Part shown: positions 8,978 through 19,778 of the stretch, piece after piece
Position numbering within the stretch: position 1 is the first letter of the stretch
Layout: each line of letters opens with the position of its first letter
DNA from: Alteromonas sp. RKMC-009
GTDB lineage: Bacteria; Pseudomonadota; Gammaproteobacteria; Enterobacterales; Alteromonadaceae
Reading direction: 5' to 3'
DNA: 64,000 nt
NCBI RefSeq assembly: GCF_003584565.2
Contig: NZ_CP031010.1
Location: 3,472,001-3,536,000 of the forward strand
Program-made: the position numbers and the translations under genes
The notes under the pieces: generated by a model
What the model was told of the DNA's origin: nothing
Seen by the model: only the letters and a program-made list of their open reading frames with translations
Databases searched by the model: none

Positions 8978-11691
8978 TAAGACAGTTTACCGTGGCACTG
9001 TTTATATTTTTTACCTGAACCGCAAGGACACGGGTCGTTACGGCCTACTTTAGGCCCCTGGCGCATTTCAGAGCGGATGCCTGACTGGCCATCGGCCTCC
9101 GGCGCCTGTTCAGGTGCCTCTTCGTGATTAAAGTTCTTAGGCACATCGTCAGCCTGACGACGCTGCTCTTCTACTTTCTCCACATCAGATTCTGCTTTGA
9201 CCTGCACACGGCTCAAAATAGTGATGACTTCCACTTTCAATGCTTCGAGCATACCCGAGAACAGTTCAAAGGATTCACGCTTATATTCCTGCTTAGGATT
9301 CTTCTGGGCGTAACCACGCAGGTGAATACCCTGACGAAGGTGGTCCATAGCAGCCAGATGCTCTTTCCAGTGACTGTCGAGGTTCTGCAGCATGATCGCT
9401 TTTTCAAACTGACGCAGTACATCCGGGCCTACTGCATTTTCTTTTTCCTGATAAGCGCCTTCGATTTCTGTCAGAACACGCTCACGGAGTTTTTCTTCGT
9501 ACAACTTATCATCGCTATCAAGCCATTTCTGCACAGGCAGGTCGACTTTAAAGTCTGCTTTAAGTCGCTCTTCCAGGCCCGGCACATCCCACATTTCTTC
9601 CAGTGACTGGGGAGGAATGTACTCATCAACTACGCCATTCACCACGTCTACACGGATAGCTTTAATCGTTTCGCTGATGTCACCTTCGTCCAGCAGTTCG
9701 TTACGCTGTTCGTAAATGACCTTACGTTGATCATTAGCCACGTCATCGTATTCCAGCAACTGCTTACGGATATCGAAGTTACGGCCTTCCACTTTACGCT
9801 GGGCGTTTTCAATTGCGCGGGTTACCCACGGGTGCTCAATGGCTTCGCCATGCTCCATGCCCAGGCGCTTCATCATGCCAGCCATTTTCTCAGACGCGAA
9901 GATACGCATGAGTGCATCATCCAGCGACAGGTAGAAACGGCTGGAACCGGGATCACCCTGACGGCCGGCACGACCACGTAACTGGTTATCAATACGGCGT
10001 GATTCGTGACGCTCGGTACCAATGATATGCAAACCACCGGCATCGAGTACTTGCTGATGCAGCGCTTCCCACTCATCTTTCAGTTTCTTAAGTTGCGCTT
10101 CAGTGGGGTTTTCCAGTTTCTCAGCTTCGGCTTTCCAGTTACCGCCAAGCACAATATCGGTACCACGACCGGCCATATTAGTCGCGATGGTGACAGCGCC
10201 GGGACGGCCGGCCTGAGCGATAATATCCGCTTCCTGTTCGTGGAACTTGGCGTTCAGCACTTTGTGCGGCACTTTTTCTTTCTTCAGAAAGCGGGACAGC
10301 AGTTCAGAGTTTTCGATAGACACCGTACCGACCAGTACCGGCTGACCTTTTTTCACTGCAACACGGATGTCTGCCACAATGGCGTCGTATTTTTCCTGTG
10401 CAGTCAGATAAATCAGGTCGGCCATATCTTTACGGGCCATTGGACGGTTGGTCGGAATAACCACGGTTTCCAGTCCGTAAATAGACTGGAATTCAAATGC
10501 TTCGGTATCGGCAGTACCGGTCATACCGGCAAGTTTGTCGTATAAACGGAAATAGTTCTGGAAGGTAATCGATGCCAGAGTCTGGTTCTCGTTCTGGATC
10601 TTCACGCCTTCTTTGGCTTCTACCGCCTGGTGCAGGCCCTCAGACCAGCGACGGCCTTCCATTGTGCGGCCCGTGTGCTCATCAACAATGACGATTTGAT
10701 CGTCTTTTACGATGTAATCCACATCTTTCTGGAATAACTTGTGGGCACGCAATGCGGCATTGATATGGTGAAGCAGGGAAATATTACCGGCAGCAAACAG
10801 AGATTCACCTTCCGGCAGAATACCGTTACGTTGCAGTATTTCTTCAACGTGGATTTGACCCCGTTCAGTCAGGTGAATCTGACGGGCTTTTTCATCAACG
10901 GTGTAATCGCCGTCGCCTTCCTGCCCTTCTTCGTCTTCTTTTTCCTGCTGTACCAGTTCAGGGATCACTGTATTAATTGCTCTGTACAGGTGAGAGCTGT
11001 CCTCGGCTGCACCGGAAATAATAAGCGGCGTTCTTGCCTCATCGATAAGAATAGAGTCAACCTCATCCACTACCGCGTAATGCAACGGGCGCTGAACACG
11101 ATCCTGCGGGCTGAAGGCCATATTGTCACGGAGGTAATCGAAACCGAATTCGTTGTTTGTTCCGTAAGTAACGTCGGCGTTGTAAGCCTCACGCTTCATA
11201 TCCGGTGACATGCCGGGCACATTACACCCTACCGTCATGCCTAAGAATTCAAACAACTCGCGGGACCAGTCGGCATCACGGCGGGCCAGATAATCGTTCA
11301 CGGTAATAACGTGGACACCTTTAGCGGTCAGAGCATTCAGGTAAGTGGGTAAGGTCGCGGTAAGGGTTTTACCTTCACCGGTACGCATTTCTGCAATTTT
11401 ACCTGTGTGCAGTACCATACCACCAATCATCTGTACGTCGAAGTGACGCATACCGTAAACGCGCTTACTGGCTTCACGTACGGTGGCAAAGGCATCGTTA
11501 AGGATATCTTCCGGGGTTTCACCTTTTTCCAAACGTGCTCTGAGTTCGGCAGTTTTCGCCTTTAGTTGCTCATCGCTTAACGCTTCGTATTCCTTTTCCA
11601 ATGCGTTGATGGCATCGACGTTCTTTTTTAGTTTTTTTATGAGACGGTCGTTACGGCTACCGAATACTTTCCTCAGGATGCTTGCAAACAT
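8977..11691 (-). CDS. secA: Preprotein translocase ATPase SecA
   Basis: Motor ATPase that pushes unfolded preproteins through SecYEG. The 904 residues are close to E. coli SecA (901). Visible parts are the Walker A loop ([14 protein letters not shown], about residue 102), the Walker B region [17 protein letters not shown] (about 207), helicase motifs [11 protein letters not shown] (about 505) and [11 protein letters not shown] (about 575), and the C-terminal zinc site [14 protein letters not shown] that binds SecB. The start has only a weak Shine-Dalgarno and lies about 25 nt after an imperfect leader hairpin (see 11717-11746). The gene before it is an M23 peptidase, not secM. Confidence 0.98.
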   Translation of the reverse strand: MFASILRKVFGSRNDRLIKKLKKNVDAINALEKEYEALSDEQLKAKTAELRARLEKGETPEDILNDAFATVREASKRVYGMRHFDVQMIGGMVLHTGKIAEMRTGEGKTLTATLPTYLNALTAKGVHVITVNDYLARRDADWSRELFEFLGMTVGCNVPGMSPDMKREAYNADVTYGTNNEFGFDYLRDNMAFSPQDRVQRPLHYAVVDEVDSILIDEARTPLIISGAAEDSSHLYRAINTVIPELVQQEKEDEEGQEGDGDYTVDEKARQIHLTERGQIHVEEILQRNGILPEGESLFAAGNISLLHHINAALRAHKLFQKDVDYIVKDDQIVIVDEHTGRTMEGRRWSEGLHQAVEAKEGVKIQNENQTLASITFQNYFRLYDKLAGMTGTADTEAFEFQSIYGLETVVIPTNRPMARKDMADLIYLTAQEKYDAIVADIRVAVKKGQPVLVGTVSIENSELLSRFLKKEKVPHKVLNAKFHEQEADIIAQAGRPGAVTIATNMAGRGTDIVLGGNWKAEAEKLENPTEAQLKKLKDEWEALHQQVLDAGGLHIIGTERHESRRIDNQLRGRAGRQGDPGSSRFYLSLDDALMRIFASEKMAGMMKRLGMEHGEAIEHPWVTRAIENAQRKVEGRNFDIRKQLLEYDDVANDQRKVIYEQRNELLDEGDISETIKAIRVDVVNGVVDEYIPPQSLEEMWDVPGLEERLKADFKVDLPVQKWLDSDDKLYEEKLRERVLTEIEGAYQEKENAVGPDVLRQFEKAIMLQNLDSHWKEHLAAMDHLRQGIHLRGYAQKNPKQEYKRESFELFSGMLEALKVEVITILSRVQVKAESDVEKVEEQRRQADDVPKNFNHEEAPEQAPEADGQSGIRSEMRQGPKVGRNDPCPCGSGKKYKQCHGKLS

Positions 11692-11716
11692 TTGGTTGAT
11701 GATTCCACTACTTTTT

Positions 11717-11746
11717 TACGAGTTCCGGCATCCCGGTGGACTCGTA
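11717..11746 (-). promoter_or_regulatory. Imperfect hairpin in the secA leader
   Basis: TACGAGT (minus strand) pairs with ACTCGTA, and an inner CCGG pairs with CCGG around a GATG loop, giving a 30-nt stem-loop about 25 nt upstream of the secA start. No T-run follows, so it is not a terminator. A role in secA translation is inference. Confidence 0.45.
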
Positions 11747-11841
11747 GATTTAAAATAAATGACGCCGCGCACATCATGTGCATGGTTGTCACCCTATCTG
11801 TTTGTGCTGGTTTACCGGAGTAAACCTTTTCTGGCTGCTGC

Positions 11842-12723
11842 TTAACGTCTTTTGGTAACGTACGGCAGAGGATCGATTTGTTGCCCGTTTCTTATTACTT
11901 CGTAGTGAACATGAGCACCTGTGGAGCGGCCGGTACTACCCATCACTGCGATAGTCTGACCTTTTGTTACAACGTCACCGATAGCAACCGACAGTGCCTG
12001 GTTGTGCCCGTACCGGGTCACCATTCCATCACCATGATCGATTTCTATCAGTAAGCCATAACCGTGACGTTCTCCTGCCCAGGTCACGATGCCTGCAGCA
12101 GTGGAAACAACGTCATCACCAGATTTACCCGCAAAATCCAGCCCTTTGTGCATTGCTGGATTGCCGGTAAAAGGATCTGCGCGCATGCCGTAATAAGAAG
12201 ACAACCATCCCGACGCTATTGGCCGGCCAGATAATTGACTCTGTTCATGGATATGATGCCCCCGGACAAGACTTTCAAGCATCGCCAGCTGCTGTTTTTT
12301 CGCAGACACAGTCTGCTGTAAAGCGGCGATTTGTTCCATCAGGGGTTCATTTTCCACGTTTTTTGGCGAAGAGCCGGGGTCAAAGGCGTCTAAATCTTCT
12401 GCCTTCATCCCAAATTCAGCGGCAATTAATTTGCCTTTCTCATCAAGTTGCGACACCGTCGCATCCATTTCAGCGAGACGCTCTGCCAGAATTTGTAATT
12501 GCTGACGTGTGCTGGCAGCCAGTGCATCAACTTCTGCACCTCCGGCTTCATTAGCGGCCTGAGCAAGCTTAATTCTGGCAATATCTTCGGAAACGGAATC
12601 AGTGGAACGGCTGGAAACTAACATGAATAACGACGAGAGCACGGTAAAACTCACCAGTGTTCTCACACTGATGCTTTTCCTGTATCGCTTCTGCTGACCA
12701 ATAAAGGTTATCGTTAGTTTCAT
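11842..12723 (-). CDS. Membrane-anchored M23-family peptidase
   Basis: Probable periplasmic peptidoglycan endopeptidase or amidase activator. The 293 residues start with a basic tail and one membrane segment (about 20-38, LVSFTVLSSLFMLV), then a coiled coil (about 45-155, rich in Ala/Glu/Gln), then an M23 (LytM-like) domain at about 175-285. Zinc ligands are visible: His192 and Asp196 in MHKGLDFAG, and HVH at 271-273. With the full ligand set it is probably catalytic, unlike the degenerate NlpD/EnvC type. It lies between the propeller diguanylate cyclase and secA, in the place where E. coli has secM. The exact substrate bond is unknown. Confidence 0.88.
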   Translation of the reverse strand: MKLTITFIGQQKRYRKSISVRTLVSFTVLSSLFMLVSSRSTDSVSEDIARIKLAQAANEAGGAEVDALAASTRQQLQILAERLAEMDATVSQLDEKGKLIAAEFGMKAEDLDAFDPGSSPKNVENEPLMEQIAALQQTVSAKKQQLAMLESLVRGHHIHEQSQLSGRPIASGWLSSYYGMRADPFTGNPAMHKGLDFAGKSGDDVVSTAAGIVTWAGERHGYGLLIEIDHGDGMVTRYGHNQALSVAIGDVVTKGQTIAVMGSTGRSTGAHVHYEVIRNGQQIDPLPYVTKRR

Positions 12724-12862
12724 CGGGCACTCTTAATAAAATCCGGACTAGTTTACCGCTGTTAATGCAAATGAACAAACCACAATCAGATACTCAGTGC
12801 GTTTTTTTCATACCCCGTAAGACAAGGTAAGCAGAATTGACGACAAAATACACGGAGGATGG

Positions 12863-15800
12863 CTACTTTCTTTCCCGTAGCGGAAAAATATTATTCTTCA
12901 GGTTACTTACCGCCGCGAGAATATGCGGTGAACCTTCCATGTGGAAACGGTTACTGTTAACCAGCATCTCCGGCTTCTGTTTAATGACTTTTTCCGGTAA
13001 ATCTTCTGCCACAGGTTGCTGCGGCTGTAACTGAAGCCAGCCTTCTTTTCCGCAGCGCTTCACCATGTACATTGCTTTATCAGCCAGGATAAGAGTATGT
13101 GACCACGTCCAGCCGGCTTCCCCGCCGGGCGGGTGATAACATACCCCAACAGAACAGGTAGGCGGCGAGCTGAGCCGTTGTTGATGAGGCCAGCGCGTCA
13201 GTTCCATGGAACACATCAGGCGTCCGATAAATTCACTTACGGAAATGCCTGCATCCAGCACAATCAGAAACTCTTCGCCGCCCCAGCGAATAACGTGATC
13301 AGCACTGCGCACTTCCCTGCGCAAAATATCTGCGAATTTAACCAGAATATCGTCCCCGACAGCATGCCCTAATTCGTCGTTCAGGACTTTGAAATTATCC
13401 ATATCGAGAATGATACAAAATACCCCCCGTTGCTGGCGGGCGGCCTTTGCAAGGATTTTATCGATAAAGGTATCGAGATAGCGGCGGTTATTTAGCCGTG
13501 TCAGGGAGTCGGTCAGGCTTGCCTGCTGCAATTGTTCGTTGGCTTCAGCCAGCTGCTTGTTTGCTTTATCAAGCTCGGCAGTCCGCGCAGTTACCATTGC
13601 CTCCAGTTGCAGTCTGGCGCGCTCCAGTCTGCGGGTTCTGATGTGGTATACCGCCCAGAAAGCGAGGACAGCGAGCAACACAAATACCAGTCGCATCCAT
13701 TGTTGTTCGTACCAGAACGGCGGCATGGAAAAACGGAAAAAGGCAGGCTCTCCCCAGGCATTCCACTCTTTCAGACGGGCTTCCACTTCAAATGTGTAAT
13801 CGCCCGGGGGTAAATTCGTGTAAAACGCTTCCCGCCGGTTTCCGGCGTTAATCCAGTCACGGTCGTACCCGTTGAGACGGTAACGGAATTCCAGTGCACT
13901 GTTGCGGTAAAAACGGGGACTGGTGTAATTGATCTGAAGATTCCGCTCCCCCTCAGGGAGTAAAGCCCCCGACTTTGTCACGGATTCGCCCTGCACAATG
14001 ATTTCATCGACTACCGGTATCAGTCCTCTGCGATTAATGGCACTCAAAGTTAAATCAATACTTGCCACTCCGTTGAGTGTGGGCAGATAAAGTATATTGC
14101 CGTCAACAAGACCTTTTGCATTTCCCGCCCCGTTACAGCAGCGGATCCCGTCGGTGTCGGACTCCGGGCCATAATCGTCCACAAGCATAGCCACCTCCAC
14201 CGGCGCTCCGGCTTCAAGTGAATGCTTACTTATCTGATACACACCTTTCAGGCTGGAAATGATCAGATTGTCGTCTTGTTCAGCCATAAACATCACGCCG
14301 GATGCCGGTAGCTGACGTTCATCCGGCCAGTACCAGCCAGACTGCTGCTTAACCGCAAAGCCGGACTGAAAAGTCCCGACCAGCATACGGCCGTCTTTGA
14401 GTTGTCCGATATAGGCAATTGACACTGTGTTGAGAATGTCATCATTGACAGGCATCTGCTCACCCTTCCCGTTCAGGTGAATAAGGCCGCCGGTGGTGCC
14501 CGCCCAGATATCGCCAGTGTTGTCTGCAAACACAAAGCGGGTATTACCAATCTCGTCACCGTTACTGAGCGAAACTTTTTGCAGCGTTTCCTGATCCCAG
14601 CGAAACAATCCGCCTGTAGAGGCCACCAGCACATCGCCGCCAGGAAGCTGTTCAATGCCGTTAATTTGCATACCATCAAGTTGCGGGAACCGCTGTAACA
14701 CCTGGTAGTTTTCATCAAGATGCACAAGACCACTGCGTGTTCCCAGCCATAGCGTATTGTCTGTGGCCGTTAATATTGAATAGACCACGTGATTAGGCAA
14801 CCTGGCATCCTGTATTAAAGGCGTGAATTGATGATTTTTCAGCAGATAGAGCCCGGCATTCGTGCCTGCAAGGATCCCGTCCCCCTGCTTGCCAAAAGTC
14901 CAGACATAGGGTTCATCAAGCCCGGCTTTTTTACCCAGACTGGCAGTTCCGTCATAGCGCAAACGCTGCAGACCGTGAGTGCGGCTTCCAAACCAAAGGT
15001 TGCCCGCTCTGTCTTCGAAGGCAGACACAAACCAGGGAGACGTCCTGCCTTTAATTTCGGTAACTTCTTCTACCAGAGTATGGCCGGTAAGTTGAAGAAG
15101 ACGTTGCTTACCGCCTATCCAGAGGTTGCCCTTACTGTCAGCAAATAACATCTCAATAGGATCGTTAATTACGCCGGACGTGGTTTCATACGCCCTGAGT
15201 TTGCCACTGTCGCTGGCAATGAAAAGACCTTCAGACGTCCCCACCAGAAGCTGCTCGCGATACTGCGCAAGGTGGATAATATGTGCGCCGGATGGCAGCC
15301 CGCTTGCGGGCACTGACTGGCTGATGTGTTGCCCGTCCAGATAACTCAGTCCGGTACTTGAGCCAACCCAGAGGCGATGTTGATCTGTGGCGAGGGTTCG
15401 GATATGCCCTGCTTCCCCTGCCAGGCGGCTTACATGGTCACCATTTGCAGAGACCCGGAAAAGACCCTCTCCGGCAGCGTAAAGATATCCGTTAAACCAG
15501 ATAATATCGTTAATTGCTCCCAGAGACTTCCCGTCAAGCAGCACTTCTTCTATTTGCCCGTCTTCCATTTTGAGCAAGTGATTTGATGTACCGACAAATA
15601 ACCTGTCATCCGGTGTCACAAAGACTTTTCGCAGGATAGGATCGGAAAACAGTGGAGATGTTCTGCCATCAAAGATACGGAACCGGTTGCCATCAAACCT
15701 CGCCAGTCCTCCCTCTGTGGCTACCCATATAAAGCCGGTATTGTCTTCAGCAATACTGATGGCAGAGACCTGAGGCATATTGTTACGGGTATCCCAGATA

Positions 15801-15994
15801 CGCTGATGATACTGACTGTAAGGAATAGTCGCCGGCGTTTCGTTAGCGACGGGAGCTGCAATTACGTCCGCAGGGAAAAGAAACAGAAATACCAATGCAT
15901 AAAAAAACAGTAAAGCTGGCAGGCAGCGGACAAATACCGGCTCAATCCGGCCTTGATGCGTTGAAAGAATAGCGGGACAACCCTGAGTGCTCAT
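12863..15994 (-). CDS. Periplasmic beta-propeller sensor diguanylate cyclase
   Basis: A 1043-residue membrane sensor that should make c-di-GMP. In order: signal/membrane segment (about 25-47), two-component-regulator-type propeller repeats (about 60-640, recurring pattern of D-x-x-G-x-(I/L)W-(I/V)G-T), a Y_Y_Y domain (about 680-765, LEFRYRLNGYDRDW), a membrane helix (about 775-795), a coiled coil, and a GGDEF domain. The active site is GGEEF at 905-909 and the inhibitory I-site RSAD is at 896-899, so the enzyme should be active and product-inhibited. The tail after the GGDEF domain is long and basic. The layout resembles hybrid two-component propeller sensors of carbohydrate users, with GGDEF as output. 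The ligand is unknown. Confidence 0.9.
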   Translation of the reverse strand: MSTQGCPAILSTHQGRIEPVFVRCLPALLFFYALVFLFLFPADVIAAPVANETPATIPYSQYHQRIWDTRNNMPQVSAISIAEDNTGFIWVATEGGLARFDGNRFRIFDGRTSPLFSDPILRKVFVTPDDRLFVGTSNHLLKMEDGQIEEVLLDGKSLGAINDIIWFNGYLYAAGEGLFRVSANGDHVSRLAGEAGHIRTLATDQHRLWVGSSTGLSYLDGQHISQSVPASGLPSGAHIIHLAQYREQLLVGTSEGLFIASDSGKLRAYETTSGVINDPIEMLFADSKGNLWIGGKQRLLQLTGHTLVEEVTEIKGRTSPWFVSAFEDRAGNLWFGSRTHGLQRLRYDGTASLGKKAGLDEPYVWTFGKQGDGILAGTNAGLYLLKNHQFTPLIQDARLPNHVVYSILTATDNTLWLGTRSGLVHLDENYQVLQRFPQLDGMQINGIEQLPGGDVLVASTGGLFRWDQETLQKVSLSNGDEIGNTRFVFADNTGDIWAGTTGGLIHLNGKGEQMPVNDDILNTVSIAYIGQLKDGRMLVGTFQSGFAVKQQSGWYWPDERQLPASGVMFMAEQDDNLIISSLKGVYQISKHSLEAGAPVEVAMLVDDYGPESDTDGIRCCNGAGNAKGLVDGNILYLPTLNGVASIDLTLSAINRRGLIPVVDEIIVQGESVTKSGALLPEGERNLQINYTSPRFYRNSALEFRYRLNGYDRDWINAGNRREAFYTNLPPGDYTFEVEARLKEWNAWGEPAFFRFSMPPFWYEQQWMRLVFVLLAVLAFWAVYHIRTRRLERARLQLEAMVTARTAELDKANKQLAEANEQLQQASLTDSLTRLNNRRYLDTFIDKILAKAARQQRGVFCIILDMDNFKVLNDELGHAVGDDILVKFADILRREVRSADHVIRWGGEEFLIVLDAGISVSEFIGRLMCSMELTRWPHQQRLSSPPTCSVGVCYHPPGGEAGWTWSHTLILADKAMYMVKRCGKEGWLQLQPQQPVAEDLPEKVIKQKPEMLVNSNRFHMEGSPHILAAVSNLKNNIFPLRERK

Positions 15995-16153
15995 AGGCAG
16001 TGTTCATTCCCCGAAAGTAAAAACATGAATTGCGCGTACAACAGATCGTTGCCTGTTTATATGGAGAGTTTACCACTAAGGATAGTTCACTTCCCTTTGA
16101 AGTGATTAATCTTTTGGACAGTTTTGGTATTAAAAATTTACATCAGGTACAAA

Positions 16154-16178
16154 AAAACCGCCTGTAAAAGGCGGTTTT
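16154..16178 (-). terminator. Rho-independent terminator after lpxC
   Basis: AAAACCGCC pairs with GGCGGTTTT around a 7-base loop, followed on the minus strand by a run of T residues. It lies 15 bp after the lpxC stop. Confidence 0.9.
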
Positions 16179-16192
16179 CAAACAAGATTTTT

Positions 16193-17104
16193 TTATGCTA
16201 TGACGGGCTCTGCATACCGGATGGGCATCTCATCCTGGTTTTCATAAGTGGTGTATTCCCAGCAATCTTTCTGCTCCAGCACAGCATTCAACAGTTTGTT
16301 GTTAAGACCATGACCGGTTTTATAGGCTGCCAGTTCACCAATGATGCTGTGGCCACCCATATAAAGGTCGCCCACTGCGTCCAGAACCTTATGCTTCAGG
16401 AATTCGTCATCATAACGCAAACCTTCAGGGTTCAGAATACGGAACTCGTCCAGAGCAACAGCATTTTCCATGCTGCCACCCAGTGCCAGATTGTTCGCGT
16501 TCATGTACTCAAGGTCGCGCATGAAACCGAATGTCCGGGCACGGCTGACTTCTTTTACATACGAACAACTGTCAAAATCCATCACCATATGCTGATTAGT
16601 CTGACTAATCACAGGATGATCGAAATCGATACGGAAATCCACGCGGAAACCATCGTAAGGACGTAACTCGGCCCACTTGTCTCCGTCTTCAACCCGCACT
16701 GTCTTCGTGATACGGATAAAACGCTTAGGCGCATTCAGCTCTTCAATACCTGCAGATTGCAGTAAGAAAACGAACGGGCTGGCGCTGCCATCCATAATCG
16801 GCAGTTCATTGCTGTCTACTTCAACAATAATGTTGTCAATGCCCAGACCAGCTAACGCTGAAGCAAGGTGTTCCACAGTGTGGATACTGACACCATCTTC
16901 ATTGTTTACACACGTACACAGCATGGTGTTACCCACCGCGTTTGCACGCGCATGGATGTCCACATAGGGTTCCAGGTCAATGCGTCGGAACACAATTCCT
17001 GTGTTCGCAGGCGCAGGCCGGAGAGTCATGGTGACCTTTTCCCCTTTGTGTAAACCAATACCGGTCTCTTGTACCGATTGTTTGATTGTACGTTGTCTAA
17101 TCAT
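16193..17104 (-). CDS. lpxC: UDP-3-O-acyl-N-acetylglucosamine deacetylase LpxC
   Basis: Zinc enzyme for the committed step of lipid A synthesis, in the cytosol. The 303 residues match E. coli LpxC (305). The zinc and catalytic motif [10 protein letters not shown] places Glu78 and His79 at the E. coli positions; [20 protein letters not shown] supplies the other ligands (His238/Asp242 region) and the base His. It has its own strong promoter (17140-17168) and terminator, so it can be expressed apart from ftsZ. The E. coli order ftsZ-lpxC is kept. Confidence 0.98.
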   Translation of the reverse strand: MIRQRTIKQSVQETGIGLHKGEKVTMTLRPAPANTGIVFRRIDLEPYVDIHARANAVGNTMLCTCVNNEDGVSIHTVEHLASALAGLGIDNIIVEVDSNELPIMDGSASPFVFLLQSAGIEELNAPKRFIRITKTVRVEDGDKWAELRPYDGFRVDFRIDFDHPVISQTNQHMVMDFDSCSYVKEVSRARTFGFMRDLEYMNANNLALGGSMENAVALDEFRILNPEGLRYDDEFLKHKVLDAVGDLYMGGHSIIGELAAYKTGHGLNNKLLNAVLEQKDCWEYTTYENQDEMPIRYAEPVIA

Positions 17105-17139
17105 TTCGTTGCTTTTACCTGTTCAAAAAGCGGTCGCGT

Positions 17140-17168
17140 AGTATATAGACAAAAGTTTATTTTGTCAA
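17140..17168 (-). promoter_or_regulatory. Sigma70-type promoter of lpxC
   Basis: On the minus strand TTGACA (17163-17168) and TATACT (17140-17145) are separated by exactly 17 bp, about 36 bp before the lpxC start codon. This is close to a consensus promoter. Confidence 0.85.
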
Positions 17169-17254
17169 ATTTCTGTCACACTTGACCTTGGTTAAACACC
17201 AACTTCTTATACATTGACAACAATTCCGGAGAAAAATTCCCCGAAATGAACAGC

Positions 17255-18418
17255 TTAGTCTGCCTGTTTACGCAAGAATGCCGGAATATCCAGATATTCT
17301 AAATCGTTGTTCGGCTGTGCTTCACTTTCTACTTTCAGTGCCTGGTTACCATCGGTAGAGCCTACAGCGCGGGCTTCGCTGGTACTTGAAGTACCGAACT
17401 CGCGGGCTGCACCGGATAAACGGGAACCTTCAGAACTTACCAGTGAAATGTCAGGCTTACGCTCTGCGCCGATACCGGTTGCAACAACCGTTACACGCAG
17501 TTCGTCGGCCATTTCCATATCGATAACCGTACCCACAACCACGGTAGCATTTTCAGATGCAAACGCTTTAACGGCGTTACCCACAGTTTCGAATTCGTCG
17601 ATGGAGAAATCAGGGCCGGCAGTGATATTCACCAGAATACCCCGTGCACCGGACAGATCGATGTCTTCCAGCAGCGGACAGGCGATAGCGGCTTCTGCAG
17701 CTTCTTCAGCACGGTCTGCACCGGATGCAACACCGTTACCCATCATCGCAGTACCCATTTCAGACATCACGGTTTTCACGTCGGCGAAGTCAACGTTAAT
17801 CAGACCAGGACGGGTGATCAGTTCAGCGATACCCTGTACCGCACCATTGAGTACGTTGTTGGCTTCGCTGAAAGCTTGCAGAAGTGGTGTGCCCGGGCCC
17901 ATCACTTTCAGCAGCTTTTCGTTAGGAATGGTGATCAGTGAATCAACGTTTTTCGCTAACTCAACAATACCCTGTTCAGCAAAAGCAGTACGCTTTTTAC
18001 CTTCAAACGGGAAAGGCTTGGTCACTACAGCAACCGTCAGAATGCCCATTTCGCGGGCAATTCTGGCAACTTCGGGCGCAGCACCTGTACCTGTACCACC
18101 GCCCATACCGGCAGTGATAAACACCATGTCAGCGCCGTCTAAAGCCTGACGGATGGTTTCGCGATCTTCCTGAGCGGCTTCACGGCCGATATTCGGATCA
18201 GCACCGGCACCGAGACCTTTCGTCAGCGATGAGCCGATTTGCAGTGTCACGTCTGCGCTAGAGCTGCGCAGTACCTGAGCGTCAGTGTTCACCGCGATGA
18301 ACTCTACGCCTTCAATATTCTGTGCCACCATGTGTTCTACAGCATTACCGCCGCCACCACCGACGCCGATAACTTTGATTACGGCTTCTTCGCCGTGGCT
18401 ATCCATTAACTCAAACAT
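17255..18418 (-). CDS. ftsZ: Cell division GTPase FtsZ
   Basis: Tubulin-like GTPase that forms the Z ring. The 387 residues include the tubulin signature [13 protein letters not shown] (about 107-119), the nucleotide-binding [13 protein letters not shown] near residue 18, the T7-loop region [11 protein letters not shown] near residue 207, a short variable linker (about 320-370) and the conserved C-terminal peptide [12 protein letters not shown] that docks on FtsA and ZipA. It is the last gene of the dcw cluster, 110 bp after ftsA. Confidence 0.99.
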   Translation of the reverse strand: MFELMDSHGEEAVIKVIGVGGGGGNAVEHMVAQNIEGVEFIAVNTDAQVLRSSSADVTLQIGSSLTKGLGAGADPNIGREAAQEDRETIRQALDGADMVFITAGMGGGTGTGAAPEVARIAREMGILTVAVVTKPFPFEGKKRTAFAEQGIVELAKNVDSLITIPNEKLLKVMGPGTPLLQAFSEANNVLNGAVQGIAELITRPGLINVDFADVKTVMSEMGTAMMGNGVASGADRAEEAAEAAIACPLLEDIDLSGARGILVNITAGPDFSIDEFETVGNAVKAFASENATVVVGTVIDMEMADELRVTVVATGIGAERKPDISLVSSEGSRLSGAAREFGTSSTSEARAVGSTDGNQALKVESEAQPNNDLEYLDIPAFLRKQAD

Positions 18419-18528
18419 ACTTACTCTCCGGATTGGTACGTCTTACAACACTAAGCCAGGTCATAGTTACGCCGGTCGGATGCCTCCGTGCGACCGTATG
18501 CCGTAGTCTTAGCGCCCCCAAAATAAAA

Positions 18529-19758
18529 TTAAAATTCACCTTTAAACCAGCTTTGCACCCGTTGAAAGAAACTTTCGCCGGACTTCTGCTTACTGGATTT
18601 TTTATTATCACTTTGCATTTTGCCGTAGTGGAGCAAGCCCACCACAGTTGCAAAACTTGCGTCATCGGTATATTCCGATAACCCGCGCATATTTATTGGT
18701 TTGCCCACTCTCACAGGCATCTGGAAGATTTCTTCCGCAAATTCAACAGCCCCTTCCATCTTGGCGGTACCGCCGGTCAGAACCAGGCCTGCTGCAATTT
18801 GTTCTTCAAAACCGCTGGCACGGATCTCTTTATGCACCAGCTCAAATAATTCCTGATAACGAGGTTCAATCACCTCTGCCAGGGTGTGTCTGGACATGGC
18901 TCTGGCTGGACGACCGCCCACACTGGGCACCTCGATATTCTCTTCCATACTGACCATGTCTTTCAGCGCACAGGCATAATTCACCTTAATCTCTTCCGCA
19001 TTACTGATAGGAGTGCGGAAAATTTTGGCAATATCACTGGTTATCTGGTTCCCCGCCACAGGGATCACAGCAGTGTGACGAATTGCGCCATCAGTGTAAA
19101 TAACGATATCCATGGTGCCGCCACCGATATCAACCACACAAACGCCTAATTCACGTTCGTCATCAGTTAATACAGCGTAACTGGATGCCAGAGCAGAGAA
19201 AATAAGCTGATCTGAACTCAAATCACAACGCTCAATACACTTCACCAGATTTTTTGCCATATCATCGGCACAGGTGATGATATGGGCTTCAGCTTCCATA
19301 CGGACGCCAGACATACCTACCGGATTCTTAATCCCTTCCTGCACATCAATCGTAAATTCCTGCGGCAGCACATGAAGCAGGCGGCGTTCTGACGCAATAG
19401 GCACCGAGCGCGCTGCATGAATCACGTTATCCACATCTTCTTGTGTCACTTCCTGGTTGTTGATCGGTACCATGCCACTTTCGTTCTGGCACTTCACATG
19501 ACGGCCGGAAATGGACATGAATACGGATGAAACCTGACAATCGGCCATCAGTTCCATTTCACTGACTGCTCGTTGTACAGATTTCACTACCAGGTTGAGA
19601 TCGTTTACGCCACCTTTATCCATACCCTGCGCAGCATGCGTGCCTACACCAACAATGCTGATCTGGTCATCGGCCAGTAATTCGCCGACAACGGCTTTCA
19701 CCTGGCTGGTACCGATATCCAGTCCGACAATCAGGTTGCGTTCAGCAGGTTTTGACAT
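18529..19758 (-). CDS. ftsA: Cell division actin-like protein FtsA
   Basis: Membrane tether of the Z ring. The start chosen is the ATG at 19756-19758 (409 residues, MSKPAERNLIVGLDIGTSQ), since it aligns with the family N-terminus and has AGGAAT at proper distance; an ATG 21 bp upstream (19777-19779) overlaps the ftsQ stop as TAATG and could also be used. The actin-fold phosphate motifs are IVGLDIGTSQVKAVV (about 10-24) and CVVDIGGGTMDI (about 208). The C-terminal amphipathic membrane helix SFFQRVQSWFKGEF is intact. Confidence 0.97.
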   Translation of the reverse strand: MSKPAERNLIVGLDIGTSQVKAVVGELLADDQISIVGVGTHAAQGMDKGGVNDLNLVVKSVQRAVSEMELMADCQVSSVFMSISGRHVKCQNESGMVPINNQEVTQEDVDNVIHAARSVPIASERRLLHVLPQEFTIDVQEGIKNPVGMSGVRMEAEAHIITCADDMAKNLVKCIERCDLSSDQLIFSALASSYAVLTDDERELGVCVVDIGGGTMDIVIYTDGAIRHTAVIPVAGNQITSDIAKIFRTPISNAEEIKVNYACALKDMVSMEENIEVPSVGGRPARAMSRHTLAEVIEPRYQELFELVHKEIRASGFEEQIAAGLVLTGGTAKMEGAVEFAEEIFQMPVRVGKPINMRGLSEYTDDASFATVVGLLHYGKMQSDNKKSSKQKSGESFFQRVQSWFKGEF

Positions 19759-19778
19759 GGTATTCCTAAACTCTCTCA

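Noticed and set aside
9124..9606. 160-codon plus-strand open frame opposite secA
   Set aside because: Phe-rich antisense frame within secA, with no start signal.
11717..11746. Terminator between the M23 gene and secA
   Set aside because: The minus strand has A-rich sequence after the hairpin and no T-run.
17307..18149. 280-codon plus-strand open frame opposite ftsZ
   Set aside because: Antisense shadow of ftsZ: Ser/Thr/Ala/Pro-rich, no ribosome site, no family features.
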